Positions 37,839 through 45,272 of a DNA stretch of 64,000 bases are shown piece after piece (position 1 is the stretch's first letter; the number at the start of each line of letters is the position of its first letter). The position numbers and the translations under genes are program-made. The stretch is from Vagococcus entomophilus (lineage in GTDB: Bacteria; Bacillota; Bacilli; Lactobacillales; Vagococcaceae): contig NZ_NGJZ01000005.1 of assembly GCF_003987595.1 (NCBI RefSeq), positions 1 through 64,000 on the forward strand, given 5' to 3'. The notes under the pieces were generated by a model, which ran no database searches, was not told where the DNA came from, and saw nothing but the letters and a program-made list of their open reading frames with translations.

Positions 37839-38203
37839 GGGGGCGTTACGGATTCGACAGGTATAGTTTGAGCTTGAATTGCGTTTCGTAGGTTACGGCT
37901 ACGTAAAAACGTTACAGTTAAATATAACTGCTAAAAACGAAAACAATACTTTCGCTTTAGCTGCCTAAAAACAGCGGGTGAAGATCCTCTTGGCATCGCC
38001 CATGTGCTCAAGTAAGGGTCTCAAATTCAGTGGGATACGTTAAACTTTTCCGTCTGTAAAGTTTAAAAGAGAATACCAGACTAGCAATACAGAATGCCTG
38101 TCACTCGGCAAGCTGTAAAGCGAACCCTTAAATGAGTTGACTATAAACGTAGATATTGAAGTGGCAATATGCTTGGACGCGGGTTCGACTCCCGCCGTCT
38201 CCA
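37839..38203 (+). ncRNA. ssrA: tmRNA (ssrA)
   Basis: The tRNA-like domain has 5' GGGGGCGTTACGG pairing with 3' CGTCTCC (two G-U pairs), and a T-arm GGGTTCGACTCCC. CCA is not encoded; the RNA should end at A38203 before CCA addition. The tag reading frame is 37930-37968 and encodes AKNENNTFALAA followed by TAA. The tag is added to proteins on stalled ribosomes and targets them to proteases. The pseudoknot-rich region follows the tag. Confidence 0.96.
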
Positions 38204-38221
38204 TAGTGAGAGAATGCTAAG

Positions 38222-38276
38222 AGCGTCAAAACAATGAGATAAAGCAATTTATCTGATGTTTTGAGGCTTTTTTTAT
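38222..38276 (+). terminator. ssrA terminator
   Basis: TCAAAACA/TGTTTTGA plus AGC/GCT at the foot and an inner GATAAA/TTTATC helix form a long hairpin ending in a run of seven T. Confidence 0.85.
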
Positions 38277-38278
38277 AT

Positions 38279-38802
38279 CGAAATACGATTTCGCTCTCTT
38301 TTTTCATAGTAGAATGTTCAGCAACTTTCTGAACATTTTTTCCATGTGTAATTGGATCCATTACTAAGCGCCTATAAGGCTCTAAGATAGTTTTTGGTGA
38401 AGTTGGCTATAGTCTTAGACGCTCTCTGATTTTTCTCGTGGAGCTTGTTTCTCGCTGTATGTTGGGATAAAGCAACGCTACAGAAAATTATTTTTATGAT
38501 TGGAGAGAAAAAAAGCAAAAAAGTTCAATAAATGGTGAAACAGGGCAAGGTTGGTTCTGTTTTTGTGTAGATGCAAGCGCGAAACTTATAACCGTTAAAT
38601 TCAATCATAATCAGCTATAATTTTAAGGAAACAAAAGTAAAAAAAGGATTCTTGCATTAAGTAGCTAATGTCTTAACATTTAAAAATTTCATAGAATGTA
38701 AAACGTTTCCTTTTTTATTTTCAAAATAGATACGTAATATTGAAAAACGGTGTCGGTTCGGTTAGAATAGAGAAAGAAAATGAATAAAAAGGGGTCTTTT
38801 AA
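38279..38802. other. Long intergenic region with two extra hairpins
   Basis: Between the ssrA terminator and the next gene, about 520 nt hold no gene I can support. Two more hairpins follow in series: CGAAAT/ATTTCG (38279-38293) ahead of a T-rich stretch, and AATGTTCAG/CTGAACATT (38313-38337) ending in six T. The rest has only ORFs of 11-18 codons without ribosome sites. No integrase, direct repeat of the ssrA 3' end or other att-like sequence is seen. Confidence 0.5.
38740..38768 (+). promoter_or_regulatory. Promoter of the Rgg/PlcR-like regulator
   Basis: TTGAAA (38740-38745), a 17-nt spacer and TAGAAT (38763-38768) lie 34 nt before the ATG. Confidence 0.65.
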
Positions 38803-39627
38803 ATGTACACATTTGGAAATATCATTCGTCAACTAAGAAAAAAACAACATTTGACACAGTATGATTTAGCCAAAGGAATTTGTTCACAAAGTATGCTCAG
38901 TCGAATTGAAAATAACGAACAAATCCCTAATATTGTTATCCTTCAACAAGTTTGTGAGAAACTTGATATAGAAGTCCAACAACTGATAAACGAAGAACGC
39001 TATATAAGAGACGATTCATTTTCATTTATTTGTAAATTAAAAACTCTTTTTTTTTCGCGAAAGTATCAAGAATTACTTAATTTGATTGAAACTTGCCCTA
39101 TTAATCAGAACAAACTAGAAGATCAGGAAAAGCAAATGCTTTATTACTTATATGCTCAGTCTTTGTATTATTTAGGAGAAGATAATTTTAAAATTTTAGA
39201 AATATTAAAACAGGCAGAAAGTTATCGCAAATATGGAAGGGCAGCCTCCTTACTGACGATTCAAATTTTGAGTTTTAAAGGGAAAGTAAATGTGAGTGCT
39301 GATAATAACAAAGCAGTCAAAATGATCTTAAAAGAAGTCTTAGCAATGATTCAGGAATATGCGCACCAATCGAGTAATCGAATTTGGGTTCAGCTATACT
39401 ATGAAATTTCAAATATGTACTTGTATTTGAATGATACAGAAAAAGCACTTCACTATAGCAAATCCGGTATTAATCTATCGTTAGAAAATGGAACGTTTTA
39501 TTATTTGAATGATTTATTACTATTACAAGGAATTATCTTAAGTGACCTGGGCAATCTAGATGTTGCGACTGATATTATAGCGATAACAGAAAGTTTAAAA
39601 AGAATCTCTTTGTATGAAGAAAAATAA
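38803..39627 (+). CDS. Rgg/PlcR-like (RRNPP) transcriptional regulator
   Basis: A 274-residue regulator. An XRE-type HTH occupies residues 5-60 (GNIIRQLRKKQHLTQYDLAKGICSQSMLSRIENNEQIPN). A long helical region with tetratricopeptide-like units follows, such as YEISNMYLYLNDTEKALHYSKSGINLSLE. This layout is that of peptide-sensing RRNPP regulators. No partner peptide gene with a secretion signal is visible within 500 nt on either side, so it may be an orphan or sense a distant peptide. It sits alone between ssrA and nagA and may be an accessory gene. Confidence 0.8.
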   Translation: MYTFGNIIRQLRKKQHLTQYDLAKGICSQSMLSRIENNEQIPNIVILQQVCEKLDIEVQQLINEERYIRDDSFSFICKLKTLFFSRKYQELLNLIETCPINQNKLEDQEKQMLYYLYAQSLYYLGEDNFKILEILKQAESYRKYGRAASLLTIQILSFKGKVNVSADNNKAVKMILKEVLAMIQEYAHQSSNRIWVQLYYEISNMYLYLNDTEKALHYSKSGINLSLENGTFYYLNDLLLLQGIILSDLGNLDVATDIIAITESLKRISLYEEK

Positions 39628-39656
39628 ATTTATTTCAAAAATGGTCTAATCCAATC

Positions 39657-39685
39657 TTGACTTATTCTGTGAATAGAGGTAATTT
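39657..39685 (+). promoter_or_regulatory. nagA promoter
   Basis: TTGACT (39657-39662), a 17-nt spacer and TAATTT (39680-39685) lie about 33 nt before the ATG. I see no clear cre site. Confidence 0.6.
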
Positions 39686-39718
39686 TAATTTATAGAGAAC
39701 GAAGAAAGAAGGATAAAG

Positions 39719-40870
39719 ATGAAAACATATATTTATGCAGATAAATTCTTTTTGAAAAGTGGCACATCTGGACCTGGTTTTTTGGAAATAGAAAAGGGAG
39801 TTTTTGGAAAGTATACGAAAGAAATGACAGATAATAAGGCAAAAGTTATTGACTACTCAGGGAAGTGGATTGCTCCTGGATTAGTGGACACACATATTCA
39901 TGGATATAAAAATCATGATGTGATGGACAATGATTTTGAGGGAATCAAAGTGATGTCAGAGTCCTTACTTGCTTGTGGGGTTACGTCTTTTTTACCAACA
40001 ACGTTAACTTCTAGTAAAGAACGATTGAAAGCAGTGGCTAAAACAATTGGAGACCATTACAAAGAAGTGGATGGAGCAAAAATTCAAGGGATTTATTTTG
40101 AAGGACCTTTCTTTACAGAGGAACATAAGGGAGCACAAAACCCAATTTATTTTTCAGATCCAAATTTAGAAGTCTTCCATGAATGGCAGGAGGCTGCTGG
40201 GGGGTTAATTAAAAAAATTGCGCTTGCGCCTGAAAGAACACATGTAACGAAATTTATCGAAACCATTACAGCAGAAGGAGTCGTTGTGTCTCTAGGCCAT
40301 AGTGATGCAACTCTGGAACAGGCAAGAGAGGCTGTTGAAGCCGGGGCAAGTGTTTTTGTTCATGCTTTTAATGGCATGAGAGGATTTAATCATAGAGAGC
40401 CAGGTATGGCTGGAGCGGCTCTAACTTTAAAAGAAGTCTTTTCTGAATTGATTTGTGATGGACATCATGTTCATCCTAGCGCTTGTAAAGCCTTAATTGA
40501 AGCCACAGGTCATGATCATGTCGCGCTAATCACGGATTGTATGATGGCTGGTGGAATGCCCGATGGAGATTACGTATTGGGAGAATTTCCTGTTGTGGTG
40601 AAAGATGGCACGGCTCGTTTGAAAACAGGGAATTTAGCTGGAAGTATCTTAAAATTAAAAGAAGCCATTAAAAATGTGGTCGACTGGGGCTTAGCGACAC
40701 CAGCAGAAGCTGTCATGATGGCTAGTTTAATTCCTGCAATTAGTTGCAATATTGCAGATAAGTGTGGGAGCATTGCAAAAGGCCGAGCAGCAGATTTCAT
40801 TGTTTTAACGCCAAATATGGAATTAGAAGCAACTTATTTAGATGGGGAATGTCGCTATCAAAAAGTGTGA
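39719..40870 (+). CDS. nagA: N-acetylglucosamine-6-phosphate deacetylase
   Basis: NagA removes acetate from GlcNAc-6-P, giving glucosamine-6-P for catabolism or wall synthesis. The 383-residue amidohydrolase has the metal site DTHIHG, the Glu in YFEGPFF, His in LGHSDAT and HAFNGMRGFNHREPG, the substrate-binding DGHHVHP and catalytic Asp in LITDCMMAGG. AAGGAT precedes the ATG. It is followed by a repeat-type terminator and has no linked nagB. Confidence 0.95.
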   Translation: MKTYIYADKFFLKSGTSGPGFLEIEKGVFGKYTKEMTDNKAKVIDYSGKWIAPGLVDTHIHGYKNHDVMDNDFEGIKVMSESLLACGVTSFLPTTLTSSKERLKAVAKTIGDHYKEVDGAKIQGIYFEGPFFTEEHKGAQNPIYFSDPNLEVFHEWQEAAGGLIKKIALAPERTHVTKFIETITAEGVVVSLGHSDATLEQAREAVEAGASVFVHAFNGMRGFNHREPGMAGAALTLKEVFSELICDGHHVHPSACKALIEATGHDHVALITDCMMAGGMPDGDYVLGEFPVVVKDGTARLKTGNLAGSILKLKEAIKNVVDWGLATPAEAVMMASLIPAISCNIADKCGSIAKGRAADFIVLTPNMELEATYLDGECRYQKV

Positions 40871-40945
40871 TAGACGAACAGAGAGGAAAATAGGACTATT
40901 GCATCTTAAAGTGGGGCTGTAGCTCCCTTTGTTTATAAGGATTCT

Positions 40946-40992
40946 AAGTAAGCGGGACACGACTCAAAGAGTTATGTCCCGCTTACTTTTTT
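40946..40992. terminator. Terminator after nagA, GGGACA hairpin
   Basis: A 20-bp stem with one mismatch (40946-40965 with 40969-40988) has an AAA loop and then six T. The core resembles the 21862 hairpin. It stands between the convergent nagA and the small minus-strand gene, and on the minus strand the T tract is weak. Confidence 0.85.
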
Positions 40993-41008
40993 AGCCCTAT
41001 GCGAAGCT

Positions 41009-41407
41009 TTAATAATTTTTTGGCAATATTTTGGAAGAAAGGCTGCCGTCCTCATACTTTAAAAAGAAAGGTACAATTGACAGAGCGTAACGCTCAATAT
41101 CAGTTTTATTTAATGAACTTGGTACGACCAAGACTTGTTCTGATGTTGCCAGTAGATAGTCTCCATCAATCGTCTGACAAATATAGTGAAAGCTTGGTTG
41201 AGCTTTAAGGCTGCCGAGATCTTCTTGAGAGAGTGTCGCGTTCGAATGTAAAAAATCAATGGCTTCAATAAATTGTTTATAACCATCTGAACCGGAAAAA
41301 ATAAAAAAATCATCAAGACTTTCTAGTGATTGAGCTGAAAGAAAATCTAGAAATTCCGCGGGAGAACTATCATCCCTTAGTGGTTGTAACTGTTTTGAAA
41401 TTGACAT
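41009..41407 (-). CDS. Small protein of unknown function downstream of nuclease
   Basis: A 132-residue soluble protein with no signal peptide or membrane segment and a low-basic composition (many Asp, Glu, Ser). It has an alpha/beta pattern: helices near 3-50, then strands with QTIDGDYLLATSEQVLVVP and the end SIVPFFLKYEDGS. I do not recognise the family. Its general look (acidic, cytosolic, FFLKYEDG tail) recalls SUKH-like immunity proteins, but this is only an impression. It starts 10 nt after the nuclease stop on the same strand, so the two are co-transcribed. Confidence 0.6.
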   Translation of the reverse strand: MSISKQLQPLRDDSSPAEFLDFLSAQSLESLDDFFIFSGSDGYKQFIEAIDFLHSNATLSQEDLGSLKAQPSFHYICQTIDGDYLLATSEQVLVVPSSLNKTDIERYALSIVPFFLKYEDGSLSSKILPKNY

Positions 41408-41417
41408 ATTTCTTCAC

Positions 41418-42095
41418 CTATATTTCGTTTAAGATTACAATATTAAAGTTGAGGGTTCCATTCTGAGACACGCTCTTTGCTTCGATTTGAAGCTCTTGGC
41501 AAAGCAGTGCATCCTCTTGATAACGTACGGTTACTCGGTAGCGAATGGTTTCTCCGGTTTCAAGTGCCTGTCTAACCATATTTTCGTACTTTGTCATATA
41601 GGGAGTGTTGACTGGATTTTGATAGAGTGTGACTAAGTTTTCCGGTTTATCTCCACTACCTCCAAGCTGTCTCCCAATGAGATGGCCTCTAGAGTGATAG
41701 TAAGGAGAAAGGCCTGAAATGAAGCCAGTAGGACGAATATCTTTACTAGCGGTAGTTCCGCTATTTATCATTTCCTTTGTTAAAAGGGCATCTGCACTGG
41801 TTGCTCGCCCTAAAGAGTCTAAAGCATGGTAGACAATCCAACCGTGCTTTTGAATTTTTAAGTCATTTTGGGTGAAGGTCGCTTCCCCTTTTTCAATTGG
41901 TCCGGGATTTTTTCCACTTGTTGGCGAACTGGAAGAAGTTTTTTGGATAGTGGTAGGCGCCAAGCTTACACCAAATAAATCTTGCACAACACTAGGTACT
42001 TGAATCCCAAACAAAGCCAAACATAAAAGGACGAACAGAGCAATTAGCATTACAGAAGGACTAAAAATAGGTTGTTGTTTTTTTTTCTTGGCCAT
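41418..42095 (-). CDS. Membrane-anchored DNA/RNA non-specific endonuclease (EndA-like)
   Basis: A 225-residue protein. A basic N-terminus (MAKKKKQQ) and one hydrophobic segment at about 12-31 suggest a type II membrane anchor with the nuclease outside. A Ser/Pro-rich linker follows. The beta-beta-alpha-metal nuclease motif is YYHSRGHLIGRQLGGSG, with His138 as the probable general base. The Asn of the metal site lies in PENLVTLYQNPVNTPYM. Relatives include streptococcal EndA, used in DNA uptake and in degrading extracellular DNA. The motif here is SRGH rather than DRGH. It is upstream of the unknown 132-residue gene. Confidence 0.85.
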   Translation of the reverse strand: MAKKKKQQPIFSPSVMLIALFVLLCLALFGIQVPSVVQDLFGVSLAPTTIQKTSSSSPTSGKNPGPIEKGEATFTQNDLKIQKHGWIVYHALDSLGRATSADALLTKEMINSGTTASKDIRPTGFISGLSPYYHSRGHLIGRQLGGSGDKPENLVTLYQNPVNTPYMTKYENMVRQALETGETIRYRVTVRYQEDALLCQELQIEAKSVSQNGTLNFNIVILNEI

Positions 42096-42160
42096 AGCAG
42101 ACTCCTTTTCTAAACACTAGGGATACGATACGAAACAGTAGCTTAGGGGCTAAATCATAT

Positions 42161-42196
42161 AAAAAGAATCTGAAAATCACTTTTCAGATTCTTTTT
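42161..42196 (-). terminator. Terminator overlapping the 3' end of the FUSC gene
   Basis: A perfect 16-bp stem AAAAAGAATCTGAAAA/TTTTCAGATTCTTTTT has a 4-nt loop. The minus-strand stop codon lies in the loop, so half of the stem encodes the last residues of the protein. Confidence 0.88.
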
Positions 42197-42815
42197 GCCG
42201 GTCACGTTCTTCATAATATTTCAGTTTTTCTTTTAGTTCAGCCAGTTCCGACTCATGTTTTTGAAGTTCTAAGACTTTTGTATCAATTTCTTCAATTTCT
42301 TCCCGTTTGTGTGGTTTGATAACACCGTTAACGATAAAGGCGACAAAAGTCCCAATAAAAGTATCTAAAACTCTTGAAACAGTATAGGCTACACTACTGC
42401 TATTGGGAATGGTTAAACTAATAATTAATAAAGCAGAGATGCCACCGATGATTCCAGCATTATTGTTGATACCATCAGAAACAACGATAAATAGTAGGAC
42501 AAAAAGTGGAATACAAAAAACTTCTACAAACAAAGAGTGGGGGAATTTGTTGTGAATTAAAGTGTAGCAAAGGGCAAACAAACCACCAAGACTGTTTCCA
42601 ATGATGCGCGAGCGACCAAATTTTAGAGTGGTTGAAATATCTTCACGCATTGAAAATACTGCTGAAAGAGAAGAAATCATTGCAGAAATGGTATAAGTAT
42701 CGCTATCTTTCATAAACAAACGAAAAATAAGCAAACAACACATCACCGCAATTGCCGTTTTAACTGTACGCAATCCTAAACGAAAATTTCCGATTTTCAA
42801 CGAATATCCCTTCAT
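42177..42815 (-). CDS. FUSC/aromatic acid exporter-type membrane protein
   Basis: A 212-residue protein with about six membrane helices in the first 165 residues and a charged coiled-coil tail (EEIDTKVLELQKHESELAELKEKLKYYEERDRQ). The opening GLRTVKTAIAV matches the aromatic acid exporter (FUSC) family start and is nearly identical to the start of the divergent paralogue at 43698. The substrate is unknown. It overlaps the upstream YkyA-like lipoprotein gene by 4 nt. Confidence 0.78.
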   Translation of the reverse strand: MKGYSLKIGNFRLGLRTVKTAIAVMCCLLIFRLFMKDSDTYTISAMISSLSAVFSMREDISTTLKFGRSRIIGNSLGGLFALCYTLIHNKFPHSLFVEVFCIPLFVLLFIVVSDGINNNAGIIGGISALLIISLTIPNSSSVAYTVSRVLDTFIGTFVAFIVNGVIKPHKREEIEEIDTKVLELQKHESELAELKEKLKYYEERDRQKESEK

Positions 42816-43456
42816 TTCTTTTGACTTGATGTGGTAGCAGTTGATTTTTGAAAAGTATCAATCAAGTTTAGCGTGTAGCTAATATTTGCTTCAGATTCCT
42901 CAGTAACCAAAGAAACAGAGCCATAAGTTCGTTTTATAATAGAACGCTGCACTTCTAAATCATCTACTGGATAATTGTCATATAGTCTGGTCTCTTGTTC
43001 ATTTGCTGTTTTGATAAAAGCTTCGTAAGCAGAAAAATTACTCTCCATAATTTCTAAACTCTCCGCAATATGCTTCAAATCATTATTGGGGACATCTACA
43101 CTTTTTTGTTGAACAATTTTTTCGAGTTGCTTACGTGTGTTTTGAATGTCAGTATTGACTTTTTCCATGCTTTGTAGTAATTGTTCTCGTTTTTTATAAT
43201 TTTTATAAAGTGAACCTTCTTGCTCAGTAAAAGGCAATTTTCCATCAGTAGCAGCTTCTTGATCATCTTTAAAAACTGTATCAATCGTATCAACGAGTAT
43301 TTGATAGTTTCGATAGTTTTTTTCTTGCTTCTGTAAGTTTTGCTTAAGATGAGCAACTGTTTCCTTGGATTGATCTAATTCCTCGGTGATACCACAAGCA
43401 GAAAAAATAAGCACGCATGTAGCCAGTAGAATACCTGTAACAATTCCTTTTTTCAT
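42812..43456 (-). CDS. YkyA-type lipoprotein
   Basis: A 214-residue secreted lipoprotein. The signal peptide ends in FSAC, with lipidated Cys near residue 20. The mature part is largely helical and coiled coil (ELDQSKETVAHLKQNLQKQEKNYRNYQ). It is typical of the YkyA family, whose Bacillus member has been called a putative cell-wall-binding lipoprotein. I prefer the ATG at 43456, with AGAAAGGG 7 nt upstream, over the preceding TTG. It is co-transcribed with the FUSC gene downstream. Confidence 0.78.
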   Translation of the reverse strand: MKKGIVTGILLATCVLIFSACGITEELDQSKETVAHLKQNLQKQEKNYRNYQILVDTIDTVFKDDQEAATDGKLPFTEQEGSLYKNYKKREQLLQSMEKVNTDIQNTRKQLEKIVQQKSVDVPNNDLKHIAESLEIMESNFSAYEAFIKTANEQETRLYDNYPVDDLEVQRSIIKRTYGSVSLVTEESEANISYTLNLIDTFQKSTATTSSQKK

Positions 43457-43506
43457 CAAAAAACCCTTTCTAATTTAGTAACTCTATCATATACGAAAAT
43501 AGCGTA

Positions 43507-43537
43507 TTCGGCTACTATTTTGAAAATAAAAGCCGAA
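43507..43537. promoter_or_regulatory. Inverted repeat upstream of the YkyA/FUSC operon
   Basis: TTCGGCT (43507-43513) and AGCCGAA (43531-43537) form perfect arms, and the inner TATTTT/AAAATA pair adds further symmetry. It lies 51-81 nt upstream of the YkyA start in the divergent region, where an operator is plausible. Confidence 0.4.
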
Positions 43538-43614
43538 CTTCTAAGAATATAAGGGTGAAAGCGTATGACTTATTACTTAAGTCTTTTCAGATGTTTGAAG
43601 TCACGCAACTAATA

Positions 43615-43644
43615 GTTTGTCTTCATTTATGAATGTGATAAAAT
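43615..43644 (+). promoter_or_regulatory. Promoter of the plus-strand FUSC gene
   Basis: TTGTCT (43615-43620), an 18-nt spacer and TAAAAT (43639-43644) preceded by TGA (extended -10). Confidence 0.55.
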
Positions 43645-43697
43645 AACCAGTAGAACTAATAATTGTTATATTTTTATGAAAGAAGAGGGAGGAAACA

Positions 43698-44681
43698 ATG
43701 AAAATAGGTTTAAGAACCGTAAAAACTGCAGTATGTGCAACGCTAGCTATTTTGATCGCAAGTAGTTTAGGCCTGTTCTACCCAACATCAGCAGGAATTA
43801 TTGCGATACTGAGTGTGACCAACACCAAAAGATCATCATTTCAAGTTGGATTTTATCGGATTTGTTCATTGGTTTTAGCCACTTGTATCGCATGGATTTG
43901 CTTTAAAACATTTGGCTACACACCTTTTGCCTTTGGTACTTTTTTAGTTTTATTTATTCCAATTGCAGCAGCTTGGAAAATGTCAGAAGGAATTGCGGTA
44001 AGTTCCGTTTTAGTGACGCAATTTTTAGTGGAGCAAACAATGGATTTTTGGATAATAAAGAATGCTTTCTTCCTCATGTTTATTGGACTGGGATTGTCAT
44101 TACTAGCAAACTTATATATGCCAAATATTGAAAAAAAACTGAAATCCGATCAAGTGAAGATTGAAGAAAAATTGCGTATCTTATTATATGAGATGGCCCA
44201 ATTATTTGATCAAAAATCTCCAGAACTAAATACTTGTGACACATTGGTCGTAGAAGTCGAAGAAGCCTTAAAGCAAGGAGAAATTTGGGCGATTCAACAT
44301 GCAGAAAATCAATTGTTGACACAAAATAGCTATTACATTCATTATTTGGATATGCGTCATGTCCAAGTACAGTTATTAAAATCAATGAATGTTTTACTTC
44401 ATGATATTCATTTTGATATGGTAGCAGGAAAAGATATTAAGCAATTATTTGAAAGTACTGCGGAAACTCTTTCTGAAATGAATGATGGGCAAAAGATTGC
44501 CAAAAAAGTCCAAGATGTTTACCAAATTTATCGAGAGATGCCTTTGCCACAATCACGCAAAGAATTTGAAAACCGGGCGAAATTGTATCAGTTGCTTACA
44601 CAGTTTGAAACCTTTATTAAAATCAAGATTGAGTTTGTTGAGCAACAGGAATTGTGGAAACAAGGGAAAAAGGAAGTGTAA
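43698..44681 (+). CDS. FUSC/aromatic acid exporter family protein with C-terminal domain
   Basis: A 327-residue membrane protein. Six helices occupy about residues 8-145, starting GLRTVKTAVCATLAILIASSLGL. A soluble helical domain then covers about 150-325, corresponding to the C-terminal domain of putative aromatic acid exporters. AGGGAGG precedes the ATG. Its N-terminal half is a paralogue of the 42177 product, and the two genes are divergently arranged around one 240-nt region. Transport substrate unknown. Confidence 0.82.
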   Translation: MKIGLRTVKTAVCATLAILIASSLGLFYPTSAGIIAILSVTNTKRSSFQVGFYRICSLVLATCIAWICFKTFGYTPFAFGTFLVLFIPIAAAWKMSEGIAVSSVLVTQFLVEQTMDFWIIKNAFFLMFIGLGLSLLANLYMPNIEKKLKSDQVKIEEKLRILLYEMAQLFDQKSPELNTCDTLVVEVEEALKQGEIWAIQHAENQLLTQNSYYIHYLDMRHVQVQLLKSMNVLLHDIHFDMVAGKDIKQLFESTAETLSEMNDGQKIAKKVQDVYQIYREMPLPQSRKEFENRAKLYQLLTQFETFIKIKIEFVEQQELWKQGKKEV

Positions 44682-44686
44682 AACAA

Positions 44687-45133
44687 GTGATAGAAAAGGC
44701 TATTTTTACGAATATGTGCATGGTTTACAATGGCGGTAAAGTACTAGTTCAAGATCGAGTAAAACCAGACTGGTCAGGTATCACGTTTCCTGGTGGGCAT
44801 GTTGAATTAGAAGAATCCTTTATTCAATCAACCATTCGTGAAGTAAAAGAAGAAACGGGACTGGAAATATGGAATTTGGAGTTGTGTGGGATAAAGCAAT
44901 TTTTCTTAGAAGACGGGACTAGATATGTCGTATTTCTATATAAAACGAATTGTTACAAAGGAACGTTGCAGTCTTCGCGTGAGGGTGAAGTATTCTGGAC
45001 AGATGTTGCAACCCTAGTTTCAAAGCAATTAGCGCCTAGTTTCGAACAAATGCTAGAAGTATTTTTAGACGATAAGAAAAGTGAATGTGTTCATGAATTA
45101 CGCAATGGACAATGGGAAATCTGTAACTATTAA
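44687..45133 (+). CDS. NUDIX hydrolase (MutT/8-oxo-dGTPase-like)
   Basis: A 148-residue NUDIX enzyme. The box reads GGHVELEESFIQSTIREVKEETGLEI and has all the conserved Gly, Glu and Arg-Glu-x-x-Glu-Glu positions. The preceding FTNMCMVYNGGKVLVQDRVKPDW is typical of the Firmicutes 8-oxo-dGTP diphosphatase group. I take the GTG at 44687, 5 nt after the upstream stop, since the domain begins there. A GTG at 44654 and an ATG at 44714 are alternatives. It is likely co-transcribed with the FUSC gene. Confidence 0.85.
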   Translation: MIEKAIFTNMCMVYNGGKVLVQDRVKPDWSGITFPGGHVELEESFIQSTIREVKEETGLEIWNLELCGIKQFFLEDGTRYVVFLYKTNCYKGTLQSSREGEVFWTDVATLVSKQLAPSFEQMLEVFLDDKKSECVHELRNGQWEICNY

Positions 45134-45136
45134 TAT

Positions 45137-45182
45137 AAAAAAAGGAAGCGGAGCAATGGAAGTTGTCCACTTCCTTTTTTAT
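45137..45182 (+). terminator. Terminator after the NUDIX gene
   Basis: AAAAAAGGAAG and CTTCCTTTTTT pair, extended by GGA/TCC with small mismatches, and the hairpin ends in T. Confidence 0.8.
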
Positions 45183-45208
45183 ATTTTTTTAAATGCTATA
45201 GCTAAAAG

Positions 45209-45237
45209 GTGAAATTTCTGTTTATAAAGGTTAGAAT
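45209..45237 (+). promoter_or_regulatory. Probable promoter of the 45273 operon
   Basis: GTGAAA (45209-45214), a 17-nt spacer and TAGAAT (45232-45237) lie 35 nt before the first ATG. Confidence 0.45.
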
Positions 45238-45272
45238 AAAGGAAATATACAGTAAATAGGGAGAGAAAACGT

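Noticed and set aside
38128-38361. Minus-strand 77-codon ORF over the ssrA 3' end
   Set aside because: It reads the antisense of the tmRNA tRNA-like domain and the terminator region. The GGSRTRVQ stretch is a typical artefact.
38640-38740. Short minus-strand ORFs of 11-18 codons near the RRNPP regulator as candidate signal peptides
   Set aside because: They lack ribosome sites and the length and charged-hydrophobic pattern of secreted pheromone precursors.
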